64,000 bases of DNA from Canna indica (lineage: Eukaryota; Streptophyta; Magnoliopsida; Zingiberales; Cannaceae): contig CP136892.1 in the NCBI GenBank assembly GCA_034359265.1, forward strand, positions 87,536,001 to 87,600,000. The letters run 5' to 3'. The first letter of the stretch is position 1, and the number at the start of each line of letters is the position of its first letter. The position numbers and the translations under genes were made by a program. Shown piece after piece: positions 11,543-22,617 of the stretch. The notes below the pieces were generated by a model. The model had not been told where the DNA came from. It saw only the letters and a program-made list of their open reading frames with translations, and did no database searches.

Positions 11543-12078
11543 TGTTACAACCCGCTTGATGAGATAACTGACTAATCAATTTCATAGGCCAACCTATTGG
11601 CCCAATTAAAATGCTTAAGCTGAAGTTGATAGTAACACACCCATCAAGCCTTATAAGCCAACACCACATCCAACATACTCCCGATGTGGGACTAAATCGG
11701 GGTATTACAATCTCCCCCACTTATGTCTTGACGTCCTCGTCAAGACTCAAGAAAAGACTCAACTCGAGTCTAACATATAGCCCAGAATCACACCTAAGTC
11801 GGCGGCATGTGAGGCCTAGCCTAGTAGCGGCTCCACCCCATCACCTGGGCAGCCCTTTCTCACATAGGCTCCCTCACCATGCTTAGGACTAGGTCTTGCT
11901 CTGATACCATTTGTTACAACCCGCTTGATGAGATAGCTGACTCATCAATTTCATAGGCCAACCTATTGGCCCAATTAAAATGCTTAAGCTGAAGTTGATA
12001 GTAGCACACCCATCAAGCCTTATAAGCCAACACCACATCCAACATACTCCCAATGTGGGACTAAACCGGGGTATTACA
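11543..12078 (-). mobile_element. TRIM (terminal-repeat retrotransposon in miniature), 536 bp
   Basis: Two 167-bp LTRs (11543-11709 and 11912-12078), nearly identical, each starting TGTTACAACCC and ending TATTACA on the + strand. Read on the minus strand, the 5' LTR is followed by the initiator-Met tRNA primer-binding site TGGTATCAGAGC (complement near 11899-11910), and the 3' LTR is preceded by a polypurine tract GTGGGGGAGAT (complement 11710-11720). The interior is about 200 bp with no coding capacity. Flanks ATATC and CTATC look like a 5-bp target duplication with one mismatch. A related copy is at 35498-35829. Confidence 0.88.
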
Positions 12079-12263
12079 CTATCTCTAACGTTATGACCGT
12101 CGACGCTGCCGGCTCCTTCGCCGGAGTGCTCTCCATTCTACGCCGTCGGCGACTAAGGAGAGCAGCCCTCGGTCGCTAGCCAACACTACTCCATGTGGCG
12201 CAGTGTTAATTTGGCCAAGCTAGCACCCCTCCTCTTCCCCAATCGGCGAAGAAGAAGCGCCAG

Positions 12264-12599
12264 TTGCATCAGAGGAGATACTCGATCGTCGTCAGCGACC
12301 GCAGCAGCAAGGTCGCCATGAGCTCCCCTTCTTCTCTCACCGTCTCCTCGCCCTTGCACAGGGCGGTGAACAAGAGGGAGCACATGGGAAGGAGCCCTGA
12401 CATGAGGAGCGACCTCATGAACCTCAGCTTCGCATCCATGGAAGAGGAAATCTACGACGTCTCTGATGATGACTCGAGGCTGTCCTTCACCTCCTCATCC
12501 TCATCGTCGTGCACGTTGAGGTCGAGGAGAAGATGGGAGGAATACAAGAATAGAAAAGAGATGAAGCCAATGACACCGCATCATATCTCCAATGGATAG
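12264..12599 (+). CDS. Unrecognised GC-rich open frame (111 aa), possibly a captured gene fragment
   Basis: From about 12085 to 12600 base composition jumps to GC-rich in otherwise AT-rich DNA. The open frame encodes a basic, serine-rich peptide with a polyserine run (SSSSSS), an acidic DVSDDDS patch and an RSRRRW stretch. I recognise no domain. It sits directly after the TRIM and before an RLP fragment, with no clear promoter. The composition suggests a piece of a normal gene carried here by a transposon or by repair; it may not be expressed. Confidence 0.3.
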   Translation: MHQRRYSIVVSDRSSKVAMSSPSSLTVSSPLHRAVNKREHMGRSPDMRSDLMNLSFASMEEEIYDVSDDDSRLSFTSSSSSSCTLRSRRRWEEYKNRKEMKPMTPHHISNG

Positions 12600-12720
12600 A
12601 ATTTAAAAACCACATAGTCACGTAATCGGAGAAACCAAAAAAATTATTGGTTTAATATCTCTATGGGTGTGGTTTTTAAAAACCGCAGCTAATCCGATGC
12701 AGCTTAAAATGAACTTTACT

Positions 12721-12793
12721 GTATGCCTTTTTTTGTCAAATTAATATAAGTATGAAGGCATCCTGCCAAATTGGTTTTGAAATGTTTTTAAGG
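12721..12793 (+). pseudogene. RLP fragment, right half
   Basis: Bases such as 'ttttttgtcaaatt...aagtatgaaggcatcctgccaaattggttttgaaatg' match the RLP-H1 stretch encoding LFLSNTSIEDHLPNWFWN (about 45710-45765). It is the continuation of the fragment ending near 10945. Confidence 0.65.
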
Positions 12794-14039
12794 GAAAATT
12801 TTAAATATATCATATATTTTGAGATTTTTATCATTTGTGATATGCATTTTTATTTTTCTTAATTGAATCTCATATTTTTATATTTATTTCAATTGAATTC
12901 TACCGTATATTTTTTGTTAGCCGCCCATTAAACTGATGATGATGTGACTTGCTGGCGTGTAATAAAAAAATTAATATTAAAATTTCATAACTTGAAAACT
13001 AAAGTTAATTGTCCTAAATATATAGAAACAATTCACAAGAGATAAACAATCTATCTAAGGTATTGTAAATATCACTCTCCTCCAAAATAGATCAATTTAA
13101 CATATATTTTCTTTCATAAAATTCAAACGTGTTCTTGAAAAAATATATTCAGATTTGCTGTCTGAACTTTTCTATTTCAACTTTGTAAAATCTTGGAGGA
13201 ATTTTGTCATAGCATTTAGCAACAACATATAGTGACAAGATAAATTTCTTAAGGACAGTGATCAAAACATCAAATAATTTTGAAATAGTAATCCTAATGC
13301 ATTTATTCTTTGATAAATGGCACCCACTTGGCAGTGAATCCAAGAGGACCTTGACTTTGAAGTCGTGCAATGAATTTGTCATCATGCAATAATTGAACAC
13401 CTCAATTAATTAATTAGTTTAAAAATAATTAATAGAGTTTTTTCTTTGATTCTATGATAAATGGCACCCACTTGGCACTGGATCCAAGAGGACCTTGACT
13501 TTGAAGTCGGCAATGAATTTGTCATCATGCAATAATTGAACACTCAAATAATTAATTAATTTAAAAATAATTAATAGAGTTTTTTCTTTGATTCTTTGAT
13601 AAATGGCACCCACTTGGCACTGGATCCAAGAGGACAATGATGGTATCTGCATGCACAACGATACAAGGATCTGAATGGTCCTTTTAATTTTAATTATTTC
13701 ATTATCAAATTAAATAATTAAAAGCCAAAGTAATTATTAATTAATCTTATATATATATAAAAGCAACACGAAGGATGTGTGACTCATGCAATATATTCAC
13801 AAGCTAAAGGAATCTTTATTAGTCAACGAAACATATATATATAATTAATTGACGGAACAAATCAATTACTCCTCAATAAAAATTAATGTCACATATGTAA
13901 TATTATGTTATAATTAATTAAGGACGTAGGTTTTGTGTGCTTATAAATTAATTAAGAGAGAATTAGGTGATGAATCTCCCCATTCAATTTAATTCTTATA
14001 AATAGCTCCCGGCTCTGATTAATAATAGAGTGAAAATTA
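12794..14039 (+). promoter_or_regulatory. Upstream region of the 14040 stub and RLP-D
   Basis: Second copy of the RLP-A upstream region. It has three repeats of the 'aaatggcacccacttgg' unit (about 13315-13400, 13455-13545, 13600-13640) and W-box cores TTGACT at 13351-13356 and 13495-13500. It keeps a stretch at about 13850-13960 that RLP-A has lost but the RLP-G upstream region retains. TATAAATA lies near 13997. Confidence 0.5.
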
Positions 14040-14459
14040 ATGATGAGAACGGGCAAAACTAGACACCCTTCCATCATAATGTTGCTCTGTTTGATGCTTG
14101 AGGTTTTCCTACTTATTATGCCATCATCATGCAAGGGGTGCTTCAAAGCAGAGAGAGCTGCTCTCTTGGACTTCAAAGCTGGCGTCGTTGACGATCCTTC
14201 CTATCTATTGTCCTCATGGAAAGTAGTTGAAGACTGTTGCAAATGGAGCGGCGTGGTGTGCGACAACCAAACTGGCCACGTCGTGGAGCTCAACCTCCAA
14301 AATGGCGATGGTTATAACTCATCGTCGGCTATGAAGGTCGGCTTCCTGAATCAGTCATTGCTCTCTCTAACTCATTTGGATCGACTCAACCTCAGCTACA
14401 ATGACTTTGGCAGCACCCAAATCCCAGAGTTCATGGGTTCTTTTCCAAAACTAAGGTAG
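14040..14459 (+). pseudogene. RLP N-terminal stub (139 aa) preceding RLP-D
   Basis: Open from an ATG equivalent to that of RLP-A. It encodes the signal peptide, N-cap (CFKAERAALLDFK, DCCKWSGVVC) and the first LRR, then stops at TAG 14457-14459 after MGSFPKLR. A 27-bp unit (GATGGGTTCTTTTCC...AGGTA) is repeated in tandem at this point, and a second N-terminus (RLP-D) begins 47 bp later in another frame. It has the promoter that RLP-D should have had. If expressed it would give a small secreted LRR protein; it may also act as a long upstream frame for RLP-D. Confidence 0.8.
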
Positions 14460-14506
14460 ATGGGTTCTTTTCCAAAACTAAGGTAGATGACTCAACCTCA
14501 GCTACA

Positions 14507-17425
14507 ATGAGAGAGCCTTCCAGCAAAACTAGACACCCTTCCATGATAATGTTACTCTGCTTGATGCTTGAGCTTTTCCTACTTATTATGCCATCATCAT
14601 GCAAGGGGTGCTTCAAAGCAGAGAGAGCTGCTCTCTTGGACTTCAAAGCTGGCGTCGTCGACGATCCTTCCTATCGATTGTCCTCATGGAAAGTAGTTGA
14701 AGACTGTTGCAAATGGAGCGGCGTGGTGTGCGACAACCATATTGGCCACGTCGTGGAGCTCAACCTCCAAAATGGCCACGTCGTGGAGCTCAACCTCCAA
14801 AATGACCATTATTATTATTATAACTCATCGTCGGCTATGAAGGTCGGCTTCCTGAATCAGTCATTGCTCTCTCTAACTCATTTGGATCGACTCAACCTCA
14901 GCTACAATGACTTTGGCGGCATTCAAATCCCAGACTTCATGGGTTCTTTTCCCAAATTGAGGTACCTTGATTTGTCTTATTCTAACTTCAGCGGCAATAT
15001 TCCTCCCCACCTTGGAAATTTGTCCACCCTTCTCTACCTTGATCTAAAGACTACTTTTGGAACAACCAGAGCTGATCGCTTGGATTGGCTGTCGGGTCTC
15101 TCCTCCTTGATATATCTCAACATGGATGGGATGGACCTGAGTGAGGCTGCCCATGAATGGCTACCAATGGTCAACATGCTTCCCTCCTTGCAAGAATTGC
15201 ATTTGCCATTTTGTGACCTTGAAACACTCCCCTCTTCTCTTTCCTACGAGAGTTTCAACCTCACTTCTCTCACAACTCTTGATCTTGGCGATAACAACTT
15301 CAACTCCACCTTACCCACTTGGCTATGGCAACTCAGCAGCCTCTCATATCTCGATCTTAGTTGGAATAACTTGTATGGTGTCGTACCTTCTGGGATCGGG
15401 AATTTAACGTCCCTTACATATCTAGATCTTAGTTGGAATCAATATTTGGAGATAGGCGGGATTGCAAAATCAATAACAAATTTCTCCAATTTGGAGACTC
15501 TTGCTTTAGCCGGAACCAATTTGAAAGGTCAATTGCCACGCTGGTTGAAGCAGTTGACGAGACTATCACATCTTGACCTTAATTCCAATTTACTTTCCGG
15601 TGACTTGGCCTATTGGCTTTTTCATATGACAACTAATTATCATAATAGCTCATCAAAGTATTCCAACTTAATTTATTTGGATTTGTCTTATAATAACCTA
15701 CAAGGTAATTTGTCAGAGCTCCACTTTTCCAAGCTAACCAAATTAAAGACCTTGGTCTTGTCCGCCAATTCCCAGTTGACCATGAATTCAATAGATGATA
15801 ATTGGATCCCTCCATTCCAACTCCAGTATATTGGACTTGCTTCTTGTGTGTTGGGTCCTAAATTTCCTAGATGGCTCCGCTCCCAGAAATCCATCCTGGA
15901 ATTAGATTTATCTAATTCAAGCATAGACGACGCTTTGCCCGATTGGATATGGACTATTTTTTCTTCTAATTACACCAGTGGTATAAATCTCTCAAATAAT
16001 AGGATACATGGGAGTCTGCCAATTTCCTTGACAAATGTGACAAATTTATTCTATTTGAACATCAGTTTTAATCTATTTAATGGGTCAATTCCTTCTTTGC
16101 CACCTCATATGGCTGTGCTGGATCTTTCCGGCAATGCTTTTTGGGGACCACTGCCATCAACCTTTCCATCAAACATATGGCTCTTAACTTTGTCATCTAA
16201 TTGTATTAATGGGAGCATGCCAGTGGAGTTATGCAATTTGAAGAGACTATACATTCTAAATCTAGAGAACAACCAAATATCAGGAGAAATCCCTCGGTGT
16301 TGGGGAGAAGCAACTAAAGATCTTCAATATATTAACTTGGGTAATAATAACCTCTCGGGAGAGGTTCCTAGTGCTATGGGAAACTTGGTTGGACTTCAAC
16401 TGTTGCAACTGAACAACAATAGTCTTCATGGTCTTATTCCATTGTCAATGCAAAATTGCAGTTCATTAAATTTTCTTGATATTGGAGAGAACAAATTATC
16501 AGGCAATATACCAGCATGGATTGGACAGAGCTTTCCACATCTACAAGTACTCCGATTGAGTTCAAATATGTTTTTTGGCAATATTCCTACCGAGCTTGGA
16601 CGGTTGAGCCATCTTCAAATCATCGACTTTGCCAACAACAAACTATCAGGCCTTATTCCACCCTCCTTTGGCAACTTGAATGCAATAATCAACACGTCAG
16701 AGGCAATGGTTTCCACACAATTCAGTTTTAGTTATAAAGATGATGTATCATATAGTTTCTTTGAAATTGAAATTATAAGTATCAACACAAAGGGACGAAC
16801 AGATAACTATTCAACTAATCTCCAATATGTGAAGAGCATTGACCTTTCCAACAATAATTTGTTTGGAAATGTACCTCGTGAAATTGGAGCTCTTTTAGGT
16901 CTCGAAAACTTCAATTTGTCAAGAAACAATTTACGAGGAGAGATTCCTGACTCTATTGGCAACATGAAATCTCTGGAGTCTCTAGATCTATCATTCAATA
17001 AGTTGTCTGGAGCTATTCCCCAAAGCTTGTCACAACTCAATTATTTGGAGCACTTGAATATGTCATATAATAATTTCTCTGGAAGAATACCATCAGGGAG
17101 TCAAATTCAAACACTGGATGACCCTTTCAATTATGTTGGAAATGCCTACCTTTGCGTACCTCCACTTAATACAAGTTGCTCGATTGTTGACAATAATGTT
17201 GTAGAGAAAGCTACTTCACAGAAATTATGGCACTATGTTAGCATTGCAACGGGCTTCGTGGTGGGACTTTGGAGTGTATTTGTCATCCTGCTATTCAAGA
17301 AAGATTGCAGGATCTTCTATTTCCAGTTGATTGACAAGATGTATGATGAGATTTATGTGCAAATTGTAGTTACCTATACTCGATTTATGAGAAAATTAAA
17401 TGGGGGGCATAACCAAGAAATATAA
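14507..17425 (+). CDS. RLP-D: LRR receptor-like protein, EIX/Cf type (972 aa)
   Basis: Uninterrupted and close to RLP-A throughout. Residues 1-34 are the leader and signal peptide; the start MREPSSKTRH looks like a hybrid of RLP-H (MREPS) and RLP-A (KTRHPS) N-termini. The N-cap follows, then an in-frame tandem duplication of 30 bp (GHVVELNLQN twice) and a short ATT expansion giving four tyrosines. Then come the LRRs, island, C-cap, transmembrane helix (910-930, GxxxG at 916/920) and the YxxL/I tail. The C-cap glycine after C883 is valine here (LCVPP, against LCGPP in RLP-A and RLP-H). The gene lacks its own promoter: the stub at 14040-14459 lies between it and the upstream region. Expression therefore depends on re-initiation or an internal start. 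Confidence 0.88.
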   Translation: MREPSSKTRHPSMIMLLCLMLELFLLIMPSSCKGCFKAERAALLDFKAGVVDDPSYRLSSWKVVEDCCKWSGVVCDNHIGHVVELNLQNGHVVELNLQNDHYYYYNSSSAMKVGFLNQSLLSLTHLDRLNLSYNDFGGIQIPDFMGSFPKLRYLDLSYSNFSGNIPPHLGNLSTLLYLDLKTTFGTTRADRLDWLSGLSSLIYLNMDGMDLSEAAHEWLPMVNMLPSLQELHLPFCDLETLPSSLSYESFNLTSLTTLDLGDNNFNSTLPTWLWQLSSLSYLDLSWNNLYGVVPSGIGNLTSLTYLDLSWNQYLEIGGIAKSITNFSNLETLALAGTNLKGQLPRWLKQLTRLSHLDLNSNLLSGDLAYWLFHMTTNYHNSSSKYSNLIYLDLSYNNLQGNLSELHFSKLTKLKTLVLSANSQLTMNSIDDNWIPPFQLQYIGLASCVLGPKFPRWLRSQKSILELDLSNSSIDDALPDWIWTIFSSNYTSGINLSNNRIHGSLPISLTNVTNLFYLNISFNLFNGSIPSLPPHMAVLDLSGNAFWGPLPSTFPSNIWLLTLSSNCINGSMPVELCNLKRLYILNLENNQISGEIPRCWGEATKDLQYINLGNNNLSGEVPSAMGNLVGLQLLQLNNNSLHGLIPLSMQNCSSLNFLDIGENKLSGNIPAWIGQSFPHLQVLRLSSNMFFGNIPTELGRLSHLQIIDFANNKLSGLIPPSFGNLNAIINTSEAMVSTQFSFSYKDDVSYSFFEIEIISINTKGRTDNYSTNLQYVKSIDLSNNNLFGNVPREIGALLGLENFNLSRNNLRGEIPDSIGNMKSLESLDLSFNKLSGAIPQSLSQLNYLEHLNMSYNNFSGRIPSGSQIQTLDDPFNYVGNAYLCVPPLNTSCSIVDNNVVEKATSQKLWHYVSIATGFVVGLWSVFVILLFKKDCRIFYFQLIDKMYDEIYVQIVVTYTRFMRKLNGGHNQEI

Positions 17426-17449
17426 GGTGCATGTCGAAGAGGATTGCAG

Positions 17450-18337
17450 GTATCAATTAATTATTCACACTTAGTTTTTTTTCAATATCTCATTTTCTGC
17501 TTTCTATATTCGTTGCTTTTATTATTTTTTATGGAGTACATGAGAGCCTTTAGAAGGTGTGATGCTCAAAACTTTGGATGAGATAGATTACATTCTCAAC
17601 TGGTACAAGAATATATAGAAAATAGTAAATTCTATTTTGCTTACTTTCATCTTCGAATTCTGCTTATTTAATAGTAAATAACAATGGTTTCATTTATTAC
17701 TGAAGAAGTTGGAAATGTGTAAGTACTTCTACATGTCAATTAGCAATTATACAGTGAGTCAATTTAGCAAATAAATCAATAGTGAATTCTTCTTTGATGA
17801 GGCGTACATAATTGGTATTGTTTTTAGAGTTTTGCTATATAATTTTAAAAATCAGCCTAATAATTCTCCTAATCACTTACAATGGTATAAGTGATAATTT
17901 CATCAATAATACTTCATCCGTTCCATAATAAGTAGTTTTTTAAGATTTTTTTTAAATTTCATATTAAGTGATACTTTAGATTTTCAATGTAGTATTAATT
18001 ATTTTTTTACCAATTTTAACATCTAATAAAAGCTTCTCCCATAAATGATGTACAATAATAAAAGCATAAAATTTAAGGGTCACACTATGGATAATTTAGT
18101 AAAAAGAACAAAAAAATAATTAAAAATTAGGTTATTAAATAGTGTTCTTAATCTATGTGCCAAAGCCTAAAAAATCACTTATTATGAAACGGATGAAGTA
18201 TCGAACACTTTATTATACGTGAGTATTAGAAAAATATATTATTAGGCACATGAGTGAGAAAGATTTAACATCTCTTATTTTATTATTATCACTACAAACA
18301 TATATTTATATGATGAAAATATACGTTGGAATCATAC

Positions 18338-18369
<32 letters not shown>

Positions 18370-18487
18370 ATATATTCTGATTTCAAAATGGTCATATCTT
18401 GTTCACTTTTCAATATCCCTACTATGTTGGAGATATATTAATTGCATACATTGATCTTAAAATATATACTTGTACAATGTCTTGCAG
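17450..18487 (+). other. 3'-UTR intron of RLP-D
   Basis: The donor AG|GTATCAATT at 17450 is 24 nt after the stop; the acceptor TCTTGCAG ends at 18487; the terminal exon ATGGGCAGGAGAGC begins at 18488. It is 1038 bp long, lacks the hAT-like insertion of RLP-A and so preserves the empty site. A TA microsatellite lies at about 18336-18375. Confidence 0.7.
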
Positions 18488-19250
18488 ATGGGCAGGAGAG
18501 CTTTAGCTGGAAACATATATTGAACATGGATTTGAATATTTGATGATCAATATGCACAACTATACATTCAAGTCAAGTGTAGTTCTCTGTATACAATTTG
18601 ATGCAAATATATAGTCAAGTGTAGTTCTCTGTATATGTCGACGTCCAAAAATTAATTGCTCGGTTAATTGTTGTCTTCATTTAATGATTAATATTATAAA
18701 TGGTCATGCCATATATTTAGCAAATTAATATGTACATATTAGGTTTCAAATTAATAATTAAGCTTGGACTTATGTATTTAATTGCTTTATATATACAATT
18801 ATGTTGTTATATAAGGGTCTAACTGCAAACTAAATTAAGCAACCAGTCGAATTTATATAGAAATTTGGAATTAATTTGGAGACCACATGCTCAGAATTAA
18901 TTTGGAATTTATGTAGAAATTTCAATGTCATGATAGAATATTTCAATTAAACAACTAGTCGAAAAAATATCCAAGTCAAGTGAAGTGAAGTGTAGACTTT
19001 GGTGCACCTCCATCACGTCGACTATCCAAGTAGAAAGAAACCAACAACCAATCAGATGGGGTGGCCATTATAGCTTGTTGCTTTCAACTTTTTCATTTAA
19101 CATGAAGTCCAAGTTATCTAAAATTCTACCAAATTAAATGATAAAAATCCTATGACAATAACTCCTAAAAGACTTTGAATTTTAAGTCGTGCAAAGTGTC
19201 TAGTAAGATCGGAAAGTTGTAGAAAAAAAATATCTGAAATGACACATTGA
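18488..19250. other. RLP-D terminal exon and AT-rich spacer
   Basis: Copy of 5988-6740: terminal exon, then spacer with GACTTTGAATTTTAAGTCG at about 19171. No gene visible. Confidence 0.6.
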
Positions 19251-19850
19251 TTCTGGTTCTACCGTTCGAATTCGGTCAAACCCTTGGTTTTCTCATCCTT
19301 ATTCTTTTATTTTGCCTCCTGATGCTTGTCTTGATCCTTGCCTGATTTTGGTAAGACAACTTTTAAATTAGGATAGAATTTGGAAGGAAGATTTGATTAG
19401 ATGATCTTTCCTACCTTTAGTGGCAGATGATATCCTTTAGGTTGTTCCCTTTGATCATAATGATAAACTTCTTTGATCTTTAGAGACATGGATCATATAC
19501 TGTATCCTCAAGGTATAGAGTGGCATTTCAATTTTATCATCCCCCTTCTTCCGATTCTCATGATCACTTTACTAATAAGGATCTCTGGAAATCATTGTGG
19601 GATCTTAAAGTGCCTAATAAAGTCAAGATTCTTATTTGAAAATTATTACATGATGGAGTTCCTGTTCGCCAACGATTGAGGCAGTGGCTTCCTATTGTTA
19701 GCGATCTTTGCCCTAGATGCAATGGGGCAGTGGAAACTATTCAACATTGTTTTCTTCGTTGCTCCCATGTTTCTCACATTTGAGACAGACTTTATTACAT
19801 CCAACAAGATTTTTGCATGGTGTCATACCTTCAGGGACCCTGGGAAAGAT
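19250..19850 (+). mobile_element. LINE zf-RVT fragment, second copy
   Basis: Copy of the 6740-7345 fragment with the same zf-RVT reading (DLWKSLWDLKVPNKVKIL, LCPRCNGAVETIQH), again joined to RLP sequence. An open frame at 19695-19934 runs from the LINE part into the LRR part without interruption, but in a LINE frame that is not the zf-RVT frame. Confidence 0.7.
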
Positions 19851-19866
19851 GAATTGCTCTTGCTGC

Positions 19867-21726
19867 AACAGGTGACAAGATTATCACATCTTGACCTCAG
19901 TCGTAATTTTCTTTCCGGTGACTTGGCTTCTTGACTTTTGCATATGAAGACTAATTATCATAACAACTCATCAAAATTTTCCAACTTAAAATATTTGGAT
20001 ATGTCTCATAATAACCTACATGGTAATTTGTCGGAGCTCCACTTTGCCGAGCTAACCTGATTACAGGCCTTAGTCTTGTCTGCCAATTCCCAATTGACCA
20101 TAAATTTAGTAGATAAAAATTGGATCCCTCCATTCCAACTCAAGTCCACTGGACTTTCTTCTTGTGTGTTGGGTCCTCAATTTCCTAGATGGCTTCGCTC
20201 ACAAAAATTCATTTTGGATTTGGATTTATTTAATTCAAGCATAGATGACACTTTGCCCGATTGGTTGTGGACTATTTTTTCTCCTAACACCACTAGTATA
20301 AATCTCTCAAATAATAGGATACGTGGGAACCTACCAATTTCCATGACAAATTTGACAAATTTATACTATTTTAACTTGAGTTCTAATCTATTTAATGGAT
20401 CAATTCCTCCTCTGCCACCTACTCTGCTTTTACTAGATCTATCCAAAAATTCTTTATCGGGATTACTACCGTCAACCTTTCCATCAAGCCTATGTTTCCT
20501 AATCCTATCATCTAATTATATTAATGGGAGCATGCTAGTGGAGTTATGCAATTTGAAGGAACTCATGATTCTCAATCTAGAGAACAACCAAATATCAGGA
20601 GAAATCCCTCAGTGTTGGGGAGAAGCAGCAGGAAATCTTCTATATATCAACTTGGGTAATAATAACCTCTTGGGAGAGGTTCCTAGTGCTATGGGAAACT
20701 TGGTCCGACTTCAACTGTTGCAACTGAACAACAATAGTCTTCATGGTCTTATTCCATTGTCAATGCAAAATTGCAGTTCATTAAATTTTCTTGATATTGG
20801 AGAGAACAAATTATCAGGCAACATACCATCATGGATTGGACAGAGCTTTCCACTTCTACAAGTACTTCAATTGTGTTCAAATATGTTTTCTGGCAATATT
20901 CCTCCTTAGATTGGAATGTTGAGCCATCTTCAAATCATCGACTTTGCCAACAACAAATTGTCAGGCCTTATTCCATCCTCCTTTGGCAACTTCAATGCAA
21001 TAATCAACACATCAAGAGACAATGGCTTCCACCAAATTTGGTTTTACTATTAATGGTGATACTCTATCATACAACTTCTATCCAATGGAAAGTATAAGTA
21101 TTAACACAAAGGGACGAACAAATAGCTATTCAACTATTCTCCAATATGTGAAGAGCATTGACCTTTCCAACAATAATTTGTCTGGGAACATACCTCAAAG
21201 AATAGGAGCTCTTTTAGGCCTCCAAAATTTGAATTTATCAGGGAACAATTTACATGGAGAGATTCCTGACTCTATTGGCAACATGAAATCTGTGGAGTCT
21301 CTAGATCTATCATTCAATAAGCTATCTGACATCATTCCTCAAAGCTTGTCCCAATTAAATTCCTTGGAGCACTTGAACATGTCATACAATAATTTTTCTG
21401 GACAAATACCATCAGGAAATCAACTTCAAACCCTCAATGACCCTTCTATTTATTTGGGCAACGCATACCTCTGTGGACCTCCACATAGCAAGAGTTGCTC
21501 AATTAATGACAAGAATGCTACAGAGGAGGCTAATTATTCAGAGAAATCAAAGCATTATCTTACCATGATAGTGGGCTTCGCGGTTGGACTATGGAGTGTA
21601 TTTGTCATCCTGTTATTCAAGAATGATTGGAGGGTATTCTACTTTCGGTTGATTGACAAAATCTACGATGAAATTTATGTGCAAATTGTAGATGCTAATG
21701 CTCCATTTATGAGAAAATGGTGCTGA
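19867..21726 (+). pseudogene. RLP-E: 5'-truncated LRR receptor-like pseudogene
   Basis: Twin of RLP-B. In-frame stops at 19932-19934, 20058-20060 and 20907-20909, plus the frameshift near 21015 shared with RLP-B. From about 21022 the last LRRs, island, C-cap (YLCGPP), acidic stretch, transmembrane helix and tail are open to TGA at 21724-21726. The premature stops of RLP-B are intact codons here and the reverse also holds, so decay continued separately after duplication. Confidence 0.9.
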
Positions 21727-22228
21727 ACAATAAATCTAATGTGATGAAGATGGTTGTTTCAATCAATTAATTGCACTTTAGTTATTTTTTATGTGATCAC
21801 TTGCAGCTTTCCTTATTCGTTGCTACAAAGTGTTTTCTACAAAGTGTTTGAAATTATATTGAAATCCCTACTCTGTTGAAGATATATTGATCATATAACT
21901 AATATACCTGTACATGTATATATCTTGCAGATGGGCAGAAGAGGTTTAGCTGGAAACATATATCGAACATGGATTTATGATCAGTAAAATGCAGATAATG
22001 AAGAAGTGAGTTTGATGATCAGTAAAATGCAGCAAGAACCTCAAACATCAATGCAACTAATGCAGAAATAGATTGTGTTTGTGGTCGCTTCAGTTTTTTG
22101 TTGTAATTTGGGCTTGTAAATTGTATACATGTGAAACTGCTCAGTAAAACGGAGGAAGTAGAATATTAACAAGAAAGCTTTCCCTATATAAAAAAAGGAG
22201 AGTTGTAGTGAAGGAATCAGACTATAGG
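21727..22228 (+). other. RLP-E 3' region with terminal exon
   Basis: The acceptor TATATCTTGCAG ends at 21930 and the terminal exon starts at 21931. The donor region has drifted (GTTTCAATC instead of GTATCAATC). The match with the first block ends near 22130. Confidence 0.55.
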
Positions 22229-22558
22229 TGATACTTTTGAAAGTTACAAATACATGGGAAAACCAAATTAATGACAATTAGTTACAAATATTTGTTATTT
22301 GTTATGGGAAAACAAACATATGTTGCCTCTGGAATATATATTTTTGCCTAATATATTTCTCAGAACTTGCATGGCTTCTGAATGCCTTTGTTTGGGAATC
22401 AAGTTGCTGCTCAAATTGATTTTTCATTGGCCCATGCATATGGTGAGGAAGACATGTCTACGCAAACTTCTCTAGTTAACTCTTCAATAATGATATGAAC
22501 AACACTAACAGAAAAATTAATCCTTATTAACTACTAGTTTATTTGTCTTAATTTGACG
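22229..22558. repeat. Direct repeat, left copy
   Basis: From TGATACTTTT to CTTAATTTGAC this segment is repeated at 23723-23874 plus 24678-24870; the right copy is split by a LINE insertion. It is non-coding. The tail next to it (22558-22617, GGCTTAATTATATTTTTGG...) resembles the end of the inverted-repeat element at 51934-52529. Confidence 0.75.
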
Positions 22559-22617
22559 GCTTAATTATATTTTTGGTCTCCCAAAATATCATTTTTTTTT
22601 GTTTGATCCCTCTCACC

